Notes under the pieces: model-generated
Seen by the model: the letters and a program-made list of their open reading frames with translations, nothing else
Databases searched by the model: none
What the model was told of the DNA's origin: nothing
Translations under genes and position numbers: made by a program
Part shown: positions 26,824 through 35,824 of the stretch, piece after piece
How the letters are laid out: each line of letters begins with the position of its first letter
Numbering within the stretch: the stretch's first letter is position 1
DNA from: Pseudomonas prosekii
Lineage (GTDB): Bacteria; Pseudomonadota; Gammaproteobacteria; Pseudomonadales; Pseudomonadaceae
NCBI RefSeq assembly: GCF_900105155.1
Contig: NZ_LT629762.1
Location: 6,023,501-6,087,500 of the forward strand
Length of the DNA: 64,000 nucleotides
Reading direction: 5' to 3'

Positions 26824-29800
26824 ATGCCGCAGTTCTTTATCGACCGCCCGGTGTTTGCCTGGGTGGTCGCGCTGTTCATCCTGCTGGCCGGTGCGCTGGC
26901 CATTCCGCAATTGCCGGTGGCGCAATACCCCGACGTCGCGCCGCCGCAGATCGAGATTTATGCCGTTTACCCCGGCGCTTCGACGCAAACCATCGACGAA
27001 AGCGTGGTCAGCCTGATCGAGGAAGAACTCAACGGCGCCGACCACTTGCTGTATTTCGAATCGCAGAGCAGCCTCGGCAGCGCGACGATCAAAGCCACGT
27101 TTCAACCGGGCACCAACCCGGAAATGGCCCAGGTCGACGTGCAAAACCGCCTCAAGGTGATCGAGTCGCGCCTGCCGCAAGCGGTGAACCAGCAAGGCTT
27201 GCAGGTGGAAAAGGTCTCGTCGGGTTTCCTCCTGCTGATTACCCTTACATCCAATGACGGCAAGCTCGACGACATCGCGCTCAGCGACTATCTGGCGCGC
27301 AACGTGATGAACGAGATCAAACGTCTCGACGGCGTCGGCAAGGCGCAACTGTACGGTGCCGAGCGGGCGATGCGCATCTGGATCGACCCGCAGAAGCTGA
27401 TCGGTTTCAACCTGACACCGGCCGACGTCAACGCCGCGATTGTGGCGCAAAACGCCCAGGTTTCGGCCGGCAGCATTGGCGACTTGCCGACCCGCAGCAC
27501 TCAGGAAATCACCGCAACCATCGTCGTCAAAGGCCAATTGTCGACGCCGGAAGAATTCGCCGACATCGTGCTCAAGGCCAGTCCCGACGGTTCCACGGTA
27601 CGCATTGGTGATGTGGCGCGGGTCGAGATCGGCAGTCAGGAATACCAGTTCGGCACGCGCCTGAACGGCAAACCGTCAACCGCCGTCGGCGTGCAACTGT
27701 CGCCGGGCGCCAACGCGCTGAACACCGCCACCGCAGTGCGGGCGAAAATGGATGAACTGGCGCGCTACTTCCCGGCCAACGTCGAATACAAGATCCCGTA
27801 CGACACCTCCCCGTTCGTCAAAGTCTCGATCACCAAAGTGGTCTACACCTTGGGCGAAGCGATGTTGCTGGTGTTTGCGGTGATGCTCCTGTTCCTGCAG
27901 AACATCCGCTACACGCTGATCCCGACGCTGGTGGTGCCGGTGGCGTTGATGGGCACGTTTGCCACCATGCTCGCGCTGGGTTTCTCGATCAACGTGCTGA
28001 CCATGTTCGGCATGGTCCTGGCCATCGGCATTCTGGTGGACGATGCCATCGTGGTGGTGGAAAACGTCGAGCGGATCATGGTCACCGAGGGCCTGTCGCC
28101 CAAGGACGCCACGCGCAAAGCGATGAAGCAGATCACTGGCGCGATCATCGGCATCACGCTGGTGCTGGTTGCGGTGTTTATTCCGATGGCGTTCATGCAG
28201 GGTTCGGTCGGGGTGATTTATCAGCAGTTCTCGCTGTCGATGGCAACCTCGATTCTGTTCTCGGCGTTCCTTGCGCTGACCTTGACTCCAGCGCTGTGCG
28301 CGACGCTGCTCAAGCCGATCGCCAAAGGCGAGCATCACGAAAAGCGTGGATTTTTTGGCTGGTTCAACCGCCGTTTCGAACAACTGACCGAGCGTTATCA
28401 AGGTTGGGTCGCGTACGCGTTGAAACGCACCGGGCGCTACCTGCTGATCTACGGCGTGCTGCTGGTTGGTCTGGTGTTTTGTTTCAGTCGCCTGCCCTCC
28501 TCGTTCCTGCCGGTCGAGGACCAGGGTTACACCATCACCGACATTCAGTTGCCACCGGGCGCAAGCAAGAACCGCACGATCAAGGTGGTCGAGCAGATCG
28601 AAGCGCACAACGCCACCGAACCCGGCGTCGGCGACAGCACGGTGATTCTCGGTTTCAGCTTCTCCGGCAGCGGCCAGAACGCGGCGCTGGCGTTTACCAC
28701 GTTGAAAGACTGGTCCGACCGCAGCAGCGATGACTCGGCCAGCGCGATTGCTGATCGGGCCAACGGCGCGTTGAGCCAGATCCGCGATGCCGTGGCGTTT
28801 GCGGTGTTGCCGCCACCGGTGGACGGCCTCGGCACCTCCAGCGGTTTCGAGTTCCGCTTGCAGGATCGCGGCGGTCTCGGGCATGCAACGTTGATGGAGG
28901 CGCGCACCCAGTTACTGGAAGCCGCCGAGAAAAGTCCGATCCTGATGAACGTGCGTGAAAGCGCACTGGCCGAAGCGCCGCAGGTTCAGCTTGAAGTCGA
29001 CCGCAAGCAGGCGAATGCCTTGGGCGTGTCGTTTGCCGACGTCGGCAGCGTGCTGTCCACGGCGGTCGGTTCTTCGTACATCAACGACTTCCCCAATCAG
29101 GGGCGCATGCAACGCGTGGTGGTCCAGGCCGAAGGTGATCAGCGCAGTCAGGTCGAGGACCTGCTGAAGATCAACGTGCGCAACAACAATGGAAAAATGG
29201 TCCCGCTGTCCGCGTTTGTCGAAGCCAAATGGACCCAAGGCCCGACGCAATTGACTCGCTATAACGGCTACCCGGCGATCAGCATTTCCGGCGAACCGGC
29301 GGCGGGCCACAGCACCGGTGAGGCCATGGCGGAAATCGAACGCCTGGTCGCCCAAGGCCCGGCAGGTCTGGGGCAGGAATGGACCGGGTTGTCGTTGCAG
29401 GAACGCTTGTCCGGCAGTCAGGCGCCGATTCTGCTCGGGTTGTCGCTGCTGATCGTGTTCCTGTGTCTGGCGGCGCTGTATGAAAGTTGGTCGATTCCGA
29501 CCTCGGTGCTGCTGGTGGTGCCGCTTGGCGTGCTCGGTGCGGTGCTTGCGGTAACGTTGCGCGGGATGCCGAATGACGTGTTCTTCAAGGTTGGCCTGAT
29601 TACCATCATCGGTCTGTCGGCGAAGAACGCGATCCTGATCATCGAATTCGCCAAGAGCCTCTACGACGAGGGCCACGATTTGATCGACGCCACGCTGCAA
29701 GCCGCGCGCTTGCGGTTGCGCCCGATTGTGATGACTTCGCTGGCGTTCATTCTCGGTGTGGTGCCGCTGGCGATTGCCACGGGCGCCAGTTCGGCGAGCC

Positions 29801-29922
29801 AGCAAGCGATCGGCACCGGCGTGATCGGCGGGATGATCACCGCAACCTTGGCGGTGCTGTTCGTTCCGGTGTTCTTTGTGGTGGTGATGAAACTGGTGCG
29901 CAAACGCCACAAAGACAAATAA
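26824..29922 (+). CDS. RND multidrug efflux permease (HAE-1 family)
   Basis: At 1032 residues this is a full-length HAE-1 pump beginning MPQFFIDRPVFAWVVALFILLAG. The TM4 proton-relay pair is in GILVDDAIVVVENVER and the TM10 lysine in GLSAKNAILIIEFAKSLYDEG. It has twelve membrane spans and two large periplasmic loops. It expels amphiphilic drugs or metabolites with the upstream adaptor. The adjoining two-component system probably controls it. The outer-membrane partner must be encoded elsewhere (OprM/OprJ type). Specific substrate cannot be inferred. Confidence 0.93.
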   Translation: MPQFFIDRPVFAWVVALFILLAGALAIPQLPVAQYPDVAPPQIEIYAVYPGASTQTIDESVVSLIEEELNGADHLLYFESQSSLGSATIKATFQPGTNPEMAQVDVQNRLKVIESRLPQAVNQQGLQVEKVSSGFLLLITLTSNDGKLDDIALSDYLARNVMNEIKRLDGVGKAQLYGAERAMRIWIDPQKLIGFNLTPADVNAAIVAQNAQVSAGSIGDLPTRSTQEITATIVVKGQLSTPEEFADIVLKASPDGSTVRIGDVARVEIGSQEYQFGTRLNGKPSTAVGVQLSPGANALNTATAVRAKMDELARYFPANVEYKIPYDTSPFVKVSITKVVYTLGEAMLLVFAVMLLFLQNIRYTLIPTLVVPVALMGTFATMLALGFSINVLTMFGMVLAIGILVDDAIVVVENVERIMVTEGLSPKDATRKAMKQITGAIIGITLVLVAVFIPMAFMQGSVGVIYQQFSLSMATSILFSAFLALTLTPALCATLLKPIAKGEHHEKRGFFGWFNRRFEQLTERYQGWVAYALKRTGRYLLIYGVLLVGLVFCFSRLPSSFLPVEDQGYTITDIQLPPGASKNRTIKVVEQIEAHNATEPGVGDSTVILGFSFSGSGQNAALAFTTLKDWSDRSSDDSASAIADRANGALSQIRDAVAFAVLPPPVDGLGTSSGFEFRLQDRGGLGHATLMEARTQLLEAAEKSPILMNVRESALAEAPQVQLEVDRKQANALGVSFADVGSVLSTAVGSSYINDFPNQGRMQRVVVQAEGDQRSQVEDLLKINVRNNNGKMVPLSAFVEAKWTQGPTQLTRYNGYPAISISGEPAAGHSTGEAMAEIERLVAQGPAGLGQEWTGLSLQERLSGSQAPILLGLSLLIVFLCLAALYESWSIPTSVLLVVPLGVLGAVLAVTLRGMPNDVFFKVGLITIIGLSAKNAILIIEFAKSLYDEGHDLIDATLQAARLRLRPIVMTSLAFILGVVPLAIATGASSASQQAIGTGVIGGMITATLAVLFVPVFFVVVMKLVRKRHKDK

Positions 29923-29934
29923 TCCACCGAAGCC

Positions 29935-30026
29935 CCTGTAGGAGCGAGGCTTGCCCGCGAAGGCAATGTGTCAGCCACATCAATGTCGACTGACACGACG
30001 CCTTCGCGGGCAAGCCTCGCTCCTGC
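29935..30026. repeat. REPIN (TGTAGGAGCGAGGCTTGCCCGCGAAGGC family)
   Basis: Inverted REP pair downstream of the RND gene. Its loop ends TCGACTGACACGACG, almost the same as the REPIN at 16503-16598. Confidence 0.85.
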
Positions 30027-30105
30027 AATTCGTCAGGTCAGTGTTGTAGTCACAATGCGTTTCACTGGGCTAATGTGTTGCAACATCCCGACACATCGAG
30101 CCTCC

Positions 30106-30747
30106 ATGCCCCTCCTCGCCCGCACTCATCCGCGCTTGTCCGCCGCCGCCACACTCGGCATCGCGGCCGGCATTCTGGCGCCCGCCGACTCGATCATCAG
30201 CAAAATCCTCATCGGCTGGAACGCCGGGGTCTGGACCTACCTGATCCTGATGATGTGGCTGGCCAAGCGCGCCAAGGCGCCGGACGTCAAGCGCATTGCC
30301 GAGATCGAGGATGAAAATGCCGGGCTGGTGCTGCTGGTGGTGTGCATCGCAGCGATTGCCAGTCTGGCGACCATTACCTTCGAACTGGCCGGCAGCAAGG
30401 ATTTGCAAGCCTCCAGCAAGCTGCTGCATTACGGCTTCACTGCCGCGACGGTGATTGGTTCATGGCTGTTGATCGGGGTGATCTTCAGCGTGCATTACGC
30501 GCGGCTGTTTTATACCTGGGACGGCAAAGAGCCGGCGCTGCGCTTCGCCGAAGGCCTGACCACCCCCAATTACTGGGACTTCCTGTACTTTTCCTTCACC
30601 ATCGGCGTCGCCGTGCAGACGGCCGATGTCGGGGTGGCCACGCGCGGCATTCGCAAGATCGTCCTGGCGCAATCGCTGATCGGCTTTGTGTTCAACACGG
30701 CAATTCTCGGTTTTTCGATCAACATTGCCGCCGGGCTGTTCAACTGA
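30106..30747 (+). CDS. DUF1345 integral membrane protein
   Basis: The 213-residue protein has about five hydrophobic spans and the DUF1345 signatures [20 protein letters not shown] near the N-terminus and [23 protein letters not shown] near residue 150. Function of the family is unknown; it is commonly annotated as a membrane protein of undefined transport role. The start at 30106 gives the family length; longer frames to 29968 cross the REPIN and are rejected. It stands alone between the efflux operon and an AraC regulator. Confidence 0.88.
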   Translation: MPLLARTHPRLSAAATLGIAAGILAPADSIISKILIGWNAGVWTYLILMMWLAKRAKAPDVKRIAEIEDENAGLVLLVVCIAAIASLATITFELAGSKDLQASSKLLHYGFTAATVIGSWLLIGVIFSVHYARLFYTWDGKEPALRFAEGLTTPNYWDFLYFSFTIGVAVQTADVGVATRGIRKIVLAQSLIGFVFNTAILGFSINIAAGLFN

Positions 30748-30824
30748 GCGCTGCACAAACGTTCTAGGCATCAGCCGCGTCGCCGGTGTTCACTCAGCCA
30801 GCCATCCGCCTCACAGGTGCAGCC

Positions 30825-31664
30825 ATGACCTCGCATAACTGGATCGACCTGGCGCAGGACGCCGACACCGGCATCGAAACCCTGCGCGCGCACTTCCAGG
30901 GCCACGCCTACGACCCGCACTGGCATGACAGTTATCTGGTGGGCGTGACCGAGCAAGGCGTGCAGCAATTCAATTGTCGGCGGGCGCGGCATCAAAGCAC
31001 GCCGGGCAAGGTGTTTCTGCTCGAACCGGGCGACATTCACGACGGCGATGCGCCCACCGAGGACGGTTTCACCTACCGCATGCTCTACCTCGACCCGCAA
31101 TGGCTTGAGCGCGAACTCGCCGCGCTGTTCGACAACGCCCCGCTCAACAGCCAACTGAGCTTCGCCAACACCCTGACCGCCGACCCGCGGCTGGCCCAGG
31201 CGACCAGCCAGGTGTTTCAGACCTTGCACGGTGGCGAGCTGAAAATCGTCAGGCAGACGGCCCTCGACGGCTTGCTCGAACGCCTGACCAGCCACTTGCA
31301 TTGGCGCACCCGTTACAGCCAAGACCCACGCCTGCCGCTGGTCGCGCAAAAGGCCCGCGAATACCTGCACGCCAACGCGCATCTGGACATTGGCCTCGAT
31401 CAACTGGCCATGGTCACCGGTGTCGATCGCTTTCGTCTGACCCGCGCGTTCAAGGCCGCTTACGGTTTGGCGCCGCACGCTTATCTGGTGCAACTGCGCT
31501 TGTCCAAGGCCCGGCGTTTGCTCGCGAGCGGCGCGCAACCGGCGGCAGTGGCGATGGAGTTGGGCTTCGCCGATCAAAGCCATATGGGCCGCTGGTTCGT
31601 CCGCGCTTATGGACTGACCCCGGCGATGTACCGCAAGCGCTGCTCAAATCTTCCAGACGCGTGA
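30825..31664 (+). CDS. AraC-family transcriptional regulator (cupin sensor)
   Basis: The 279-residue protein has an N-terminal cupin sensor (HAYDPHWHDSYLVGVTEQGVQQF, PGKVFLLEPGDIHDGD) and C-terminal paired helix-turn-helices, the last around PAAVAMELGFADQSHMGRWFVRAYGLTPAMYR. It lies 51 bp upstream of a LysE-type exporter on the same strand; AraC/LysE pairs of this kind usually act together, with the regulator inducing export of an amino acid or related solute. A GTG start at 30786 is possible but less likely. Confidence 0.86.
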   Translation: MTSHNWIDLAQDADTGIETLRAHFQGHAYDPHWHDSYLVGVTEQGVQQFNCRRARHQSTPGKVFLLEPGDIHDGDAPTEDGFTYRMLYLDPQWLERELAALFDNAPLNSQLSFANTLTADPRLAQATSQVFQTLHGGELKIVRQTALDGLLERLTSHLHWRTRYSQDPRLPLVAQKAREYLHANAHLDIGLDQLAMVTGVDRFRLTRAFKAAYGLAPHAYLVQLRLSKARRLLASGAQPAAVAMELGFADQSHMGRWFVRAYGLTPAMYRKRCSNLPDA

Positions 31665-31715
31665 CCCTTGGCTGGTGAAGATCGGCTATCGATCATTCAC
31701 TGGAGCTACACGGTC

Positions 31716-32321
31716 ATGCTTTCAACCTTCCCTACCCTGCTGCCGTTTTTGCTTTTTACGTTCGTCGCGTCGATCACGCCGGGGCCGACCAATATTCTGG
31801 TGTTGAGTAACAGTGCGCGTTTTGGTTTCAGGGCGGCGCTGCCGATTGTTTTTGCTGCTTGCGCCAGTGCAGCCGTGCTCGTATTACTGGTCGGCAGCGG
31901 GTTCGGCCAGACCTTCGATCAATACCCGGTGTTGCATCGGGCGATGCAGTGGATTGGCGCACTGTGGCTGAGTTATCTGTCTTGGCAGATATACAAGGCG
32001 CCGGCACAGGTGTTTGATCATCTGCAGCCGCAGAGAAGGCTCAGTATCTGGGGCGCGGCTGCGCTGCAGTGGGTCAATCCCCAAACGTGGATGATGGCGA
32101 TTGCAGTGGTCAGCGTGTTTGCCGGCAATGGCAATGACCGTCAAATCCAAGTGGTCGTGTTGTCGGGGATTTTTTTCGCTGTCTCGCTGCCGTGTCTGAC
32201 AAGTTGGGCGATATTGGGCTCAGGCACTCAGCGATACTTCGGATCGTCGAAACTGCAACGCCGTTTCAATCACTTTATGGCATTACTGTTACTGGCGTCC
32301 GCCTGGCTGAGTTTTTATTGA
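31716..32321 (+). CDS. LysE/RhtB-family amino-acid exporter
   Basis: The 201-residue protein has six predicted membrane spans and the LysE N-terminal signature FVASITPGPTNILVLSNSARFGF, followed by ALQWVNPQTWMMAIAVVSVF in the middle. The family exports amino acids or related small molecules. GGAG is at 31702. The preceding AraC gene probably regulates it. The extension to 31668 adds a hydrophilic stretch that does not fit the family. Confidence 0.88.
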   Translation: MLSTFPTLLPFLLFTFVASITPGPTNILVLSNSARFGFRAALPIVFAACASAAVLVLLVGSGFGQTFDQYPVLHRAMQWIGALWLSYLSWQIYKAPAQVFDHLQPQRRLSIWGAAALQWVNPQTWMMAIAVVSVFAGNGNDRQIQVVVLSGIFFAVSLPCLTSWAILGSGTQRYFGSSKLQRRFNHFMALLLLASAWLSFY

Positions 32322-32400
32322 TAGTCGAATGACGATGTTATGCACTTACGGAATAAAAAGCCATTATCGGCGCTTGATAAAAAACACAGAAAACAGCGAC

Positions 32401-32428
32401 TGTAAACTGTCAACTCTGTCAGTTTACA
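32401..32428. promoter_or_regulatory. inverted repeat upstream of the 172-residue orphan gene
   Basis: TGTAAACTG (32401-32409) and CAGTTTACA (32420-32428) are perfect 9-bp inverted arms separated by 10 bp, centred 105 bp before the start codon of the following gene. Arms about 19 bp apart suit a dimeric DNA-binding protein. There is no T-run, so a terminator is unlikely. The role is inferred. Confidence 0.5.
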
Positions 32429-32519
32429 AGCTTGCGGCATTTAAGCTTCCATGAGCCATCCAGGATTAGGATTAATAGTCTTTGGATACCTTATGCTCAC
32501 TAAGTCTGGAGATTAAACC

Positions 32520-33038
32520 ATGAGTTCGGCAGCGAATAAGTCAACTGTGACATCGTATCAGGCCCCGGCAACTCCGTTTTTCAGTGCATACGTCAATTTA
32601 GACAACAAACTGCGCAACCCCACCAGCAAAATTCCTGCGCCGTTTACTTTCAATGCCACGATGAGACCGCTCATTGAAGTGCTGGACTATCCGACACAGA
32701 AAATCTGGCGCATCAAAGCCGATCATACCGAGGCCGGCGTGACCCACTCGCTGGAAGTCATCTTCTTCAGCAAACCCGTCAGCGGCACGTTTCAGATTGG
32801 TGGGCACGAAGAAGAAGAGGACGGCGAAGTGACAGTTACTTACTACCCGAATCGTATGAGTGGTAATGCTCACCGCTCGGAACAAGGCTCGCTCGTCATC
32901 GAGAGCATCGATGAAACCTCCATCAAGGGCTATTTCAACGGGCAATTCGGCTCCGGCGGTGAAAATGGCAACGACCCTTTCCCTATCAGTGGCAGCTTCA
33001 TTGCCGAAGGTAATGTGATCGTGCGCAGGGTTAGCTGA
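32520..33038 (+). CDS. unknown 172-residue protein at island edge
   Basis: I do not recognise this protein. It has no signal peptide or membrane span. It looks all-beta: alternating short strands such as PLIEVLDYPTQKIWRIKAD, HSLEVIFFSKPVSGTFQIGG and GSLVIESIDETSIKGYFNGQFG, with an acidic EEEEDGE turn near residue 98. The last block resembles strand pairs of small lipocalin-like or curli-type beta proteins, but only in pattern. A GGAG site is at 32508-32511. The gene ends 20 bp before a strong bidirectional terminator shared with the convergent autotransporter gene. Confidence 0.7.
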   Translation: MSSAANKSTVTSYQAPATPFFSAYVNLDNKLRNPTSKIPAPFTFNATMRPLIEVLDYPTQKIWRIKADHTEAGVTHSLEVIFFSKPVSGTFQIGGHEEEEDGEVTVTYYPNRMSGNAHRSEQGSLVIESIDETSIKGYFNGQFGSGGENGNDPFPISGSFIAEGNVIVRRVS

Positions 33039-33058
33039 AAATCGCGGGTGACGAATAC

Positions 33059-33089
33059 AAAAAAGGAAGCTTAAAAGCTTCCTTTTTTT
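33059..33089. terminator. bidirectional intrinsic terminator
   Basis: The stem GGAAGCTT/AAGCTTCC with a 2-nt loop is preceded by six A and followed by seven T, so it can stop transcription from both sides. It lies between two convergent genes. Confidence 0.9.
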
Positions 33090-33135
33090 ATACCCCGATT
33101 TAATTGATAGATACGTTAACTCACGATGGCTTTTC

Positions 33136-35580
33136 TCAGAAGTTGAAACTGACGCCCAGGTTCCCGCCTATTTCCTGGTCCACTGTAGTGCCCCTGCTTG
33201 TCCCCACTTCTGCATAGATCTGCCAGTTGCCGGCGGCAGGTGCGTAGTTGAGTCCGCCGGTCAGTGCAACGTTAGTACTCGATAGATCGTTTTTGAAATC
33301 GCTGCCATTGGCGCTGATTCGGTTGTTGTTAATAAACTCGTGAGTCACAGCAGCGCGCAGGCGTGGCTGAAGTTTACTCCCGTCGTCCAAAACAATTTCC
33401 CGCCCTACCGCCAGCCCGACGTTACCCAGCAATGAACGGGTCTCATCGTTGGTTATTTCAAGGCCGTTATCCAGTGCATAGTCCTTGCCCTCGACAATTG
33501 CCGCACCCACTTGTACCGAAGGCTCAATGAAATAACCTCGGTTGAACACGATGTGTTTGCCGACTTCAACAGAAGCACTGACGCCGATGTTGTCGAAATC
33601 AGCCTTGGTTTGTGTTCCATCACTCATGCTGACTTTGACGTCGTTATTGAAGCGATTGATCTTGGCTACCGTATCAACGTAGTAACCCGTTTGCTGATCG
33701 AACCAGGTCAAGTAACTGCCCAGGTAGACGCTGTCGATCGAGCCCGCGCTGCCGCGCTTCAGGTTCAAGTCGGTCTTGCTGTAACCACCGAAAGCGCCGA
33801 TCAGCCATTGGCCATCGCCGATCGGCAACGGTGCATCCACGCCGATGGAAACGCCCGTCTGGTTTTGCTTGTAGCCATCGCCATACGAGTTTTTGACGTT
33901 GTAGCTATTGCCGTAAGTCCGCATCCACAGGCCATAGGAGGATTTTTTGCCATCAGCATCGAGGGCGTCAAACGATTGCGCGGTGGGTTGGTTGCCCGTC
34001 ATGCGGCGATCGCCGAGACGCGTGTTGAGGGTGGTCATTTCCGCATAGATAACGGTGGGTGCCGTGCCCGCGATAGCCAAAGCCGATTGCGTACCGGTGC
34101 TTGGGGTTTCCTTGTCCGGCTGCAGGAAAAGCCCTTCACCTTCTCTCATCAATTTGTAGGCATAAGCACCCACGTCGACCTGGCCATTTTGCAGGGTGAA
34201 TACTGCATCACCTGCAGCAATGTTACCGATCATCACCGGCGCCCCTGTCACCGGTTCGCTTCCGGTGGCTGCGACAAGCAACTGATGACTGCCGGTGGCG
34301 GATTCCGTTACGTTCAAAAAGTCGGTCTGGCCGGTCGCCAGGTCAGTGTCCATCAGAAATTGACCATTGCCGGAAAGACGGGCGACATCAAGTCGATTGA
34401 ACGCCTCACTGGAACCAAAGCGCACACTGCCTGCGTCCATGTTGAGCGAGGTCAAGGCATTGCTGCCGACCATGTTCCATTGGGCGCCACGGTTTACCGA
34501 CATATCGCTCACACCGCTCACAGCCCCTTGGAAGACCGCGCCTTGATCCAGTGCGATCACCCCGGCGCCCGTGCCTTGCACGTTGCCGGTCAGCAGGCTT
34601 TTTGAATCGACGGTGACCGAATCGACATTGATCAGGTTACCGACAAGGTTCGCGCTATTTCGCAGTTGCACACTGGCAGAGCCACCGGCGGCAACATCGA
34701 TATCACCCGCGAGCTTGCTGTTGTCGACCTGTAATCGAGCGGCTGCGCCATCGACAACTTCCAGCAAATGGCCATTGCCACCGATGAGCGAGGAGCCGTT
34801 GAGCACGTCGATCAATACGGCTTGACCCGCAGGCGTAGCGAAATCCACGCTGATCGCGGCGCCCGTCCGTCCTTGCACGCTGGAGTTGTCCAACGTCAAG
34901 TGGCTTTGCGCGGTTAACTCAGTCGGCGCGAACATCGAGTCTTCCTGGAACTCCACGCCATGAATGCTGCCGACGATTTGACTGGCAGCGCTGACGTTTG
35001 CGTGACCACCGGCCAATTCCAGGCCGTTGGCCAAGATACCGGTGCCTTCCAATCGGCTACCGATCAGATTCAAAGAACTAAAAGAAGTGACAGCCCCGCC
35101 GCCGAGTTCTCCGGTCAGCGTGCTATTGGTAATCGTCGCAGAAGAGCCGATGGAGACCGGTCGAAGGTCTCGCGCCAGGGTCAGCGCATATCCTTGGCTG
35201 TTCAAGCTGCTTGTTGTAATCGTAGCGCGGCTGTCCAGCAAACTCAGAGCCGCGTTGGTTGTTGTATTGACAACCGTAGAGTCGGTCAGGTTTACCGTTG
35301 CGCCTGAGAAAGCGTCTATTTGCGCGGTCGTGGCGCTCTGAGCATTAAGCGTGCCTCTACCCACTTCAATTTCCAGCGCATCAGCGCCATTTAAATTAAG
35401 TACTGCTGCGGGGGGGATGTACCAGGCTTCGGGTGCAGAGCCGGGCGTAACTGTTTCTGTTTCGCCTGGATCAAGTGATCTCGCACAAACGTTTCCTGTC
35501 GTCAGGATTAATAGAGACAGACACGACGCCATGCTGACGGGTTTGTAAAACCTTGAAGGATTTTTAATTTCATTATTCAT
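33136..35580 (-). CDS. type Va autotransporter with pertactin-like passenger
   Basis: The 814-residue protein has a long N-region and signal peptide (hydrophobic core MASCLSLLILTTGNVCA, residues 17-33), a passenger of about 480 residues made of short degenerate beta-helix repeats rich in N, S, T and G (for example LTDSTVVNTTTNAAL, ATITNSTLTGELGGG), and a C-terminal barrel from about residue 535 (SSYGLWMRTYGNSYNVKNSY) ending in the outer-membrane signature SFNF. It should be displayed or released at the surface. There is no obvious protease motif, so an adhesin-like role is inferred. It follows the 703-residue gene on the same strand after a 244-bp gap with a hairpin. Confidence 0.88.
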   Translation of the reverse strand: MNNEIKNPSRFYKPVSMASCLSLLILTTGNVCARSLDPGETETVTPGSAPEAWYIPPAAVLNLNGADALEIEVGRGTLNAQSATTAQIDAFSGATVNLTDSTVVNTTTNAALSLLDSRATITTSSLNSQGYALTLARDLRPVSIGSSATITNSTLTGELGGGAVTSFSSLNLIGSRLEGTGILANGLELAGGHANVSAASQIVGSIHGVEFQEDSMFAPTELTAQSHLTLDNSSVQGRTGAAISVDFATPAGQAVLIDVLNGSSLIGGNGHLLEVVDGAAARLQVDNSKLAGDIDVAAGGSASVQLRNSANLVGNLINVDSVTVDSKSLLTGNVQGTGAGVIALDQGAVFQGAVSGVSDMSVNRGAQWNMVGSNALTSLNMDAGSVRFGSSEAFNRLDVARLSGNGQFLMDTDLATGQTDFLNVTESATGSHQLLVAATGSEPVTGAPVMIGNIAAGDAVFTLQNGQVDVGAYAYKLMREGEGLFLQPDKETPSTGTQSALAIAGTAPTVIYAEMTTLNTRLGDRRMTGNQPTAQSFDALDADGKKSSYGLWMRTYGNSYNVKNSYGDGYKQNQTGVSIGVDAPLPIGDGQWLIGAFGGYSKTDLNLKRGSAGSIDSVYLGSYLTWFDQQTGYYVDTVAKINRFNNDVKVSMSDGTQTKADFDNIGVSASVEVGKHIVFNRGYFIEPSVQVGAAIVEGKDYALDNGLEITNDETRSLLGNVGLAVGREIVLDDGSKLQPRLRAAVTHEFINNNRISANGSDFKNDLSSTNVALTGGLNYAPAAGNWQIYAEVGTSRGTTVDQEIGGNLGVSFNF

Positions 35581-35769
35581 GGTAACTACTCAGAATATTC
35601 CCTGTTACAGGGAAGAAATGAAAACAACAGATGGTTCATCCGTCAGCGCAGAGTCATAAACGGAGCGGAAGGTTACCTAGAACTTCATGCTTGCTATGTA
35701 GGACAAATCCTTTTTTTTCGGCGATTTTCATCCAATTTGAGTCGGAAAGAATACTGATAGAGCCAAGAG

Positions 35770-35802
35770 TGCAAGGGGGATAGAAAACCTTTCCCCCTTG
35801 CA
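35770..35802. other. strong hairpin between unknown gene and autotransporter
   Basis: Perfect 11-bp arms TGCAAGGGGGA and TCCCCCTTGCA flank an 11-nt loop, 22 bp past the stop codon of the 703-residue gene. No T-run follows on either strand. It may be an mRNA-stabilising 3' stem or an attenuator before the autotransporter. Confidence 0.6.
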
Positions 35803-35824
35803 TTCGGTTAATTTACTTCACATG

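Noticed and set aside
25654..27537. Antisense open frame of 627 codons opposite the efflux adaptor and permease
   Set aside because: Both opposite genes have clear domains; the antisense translation shows no domain and spans two genes.
33511..34605. 364-codon frame on the plus strand opposite the autotransporter
   Set aside because: Autotransporter barrel and passenger features on the minus strand are strong; this frame shows none.
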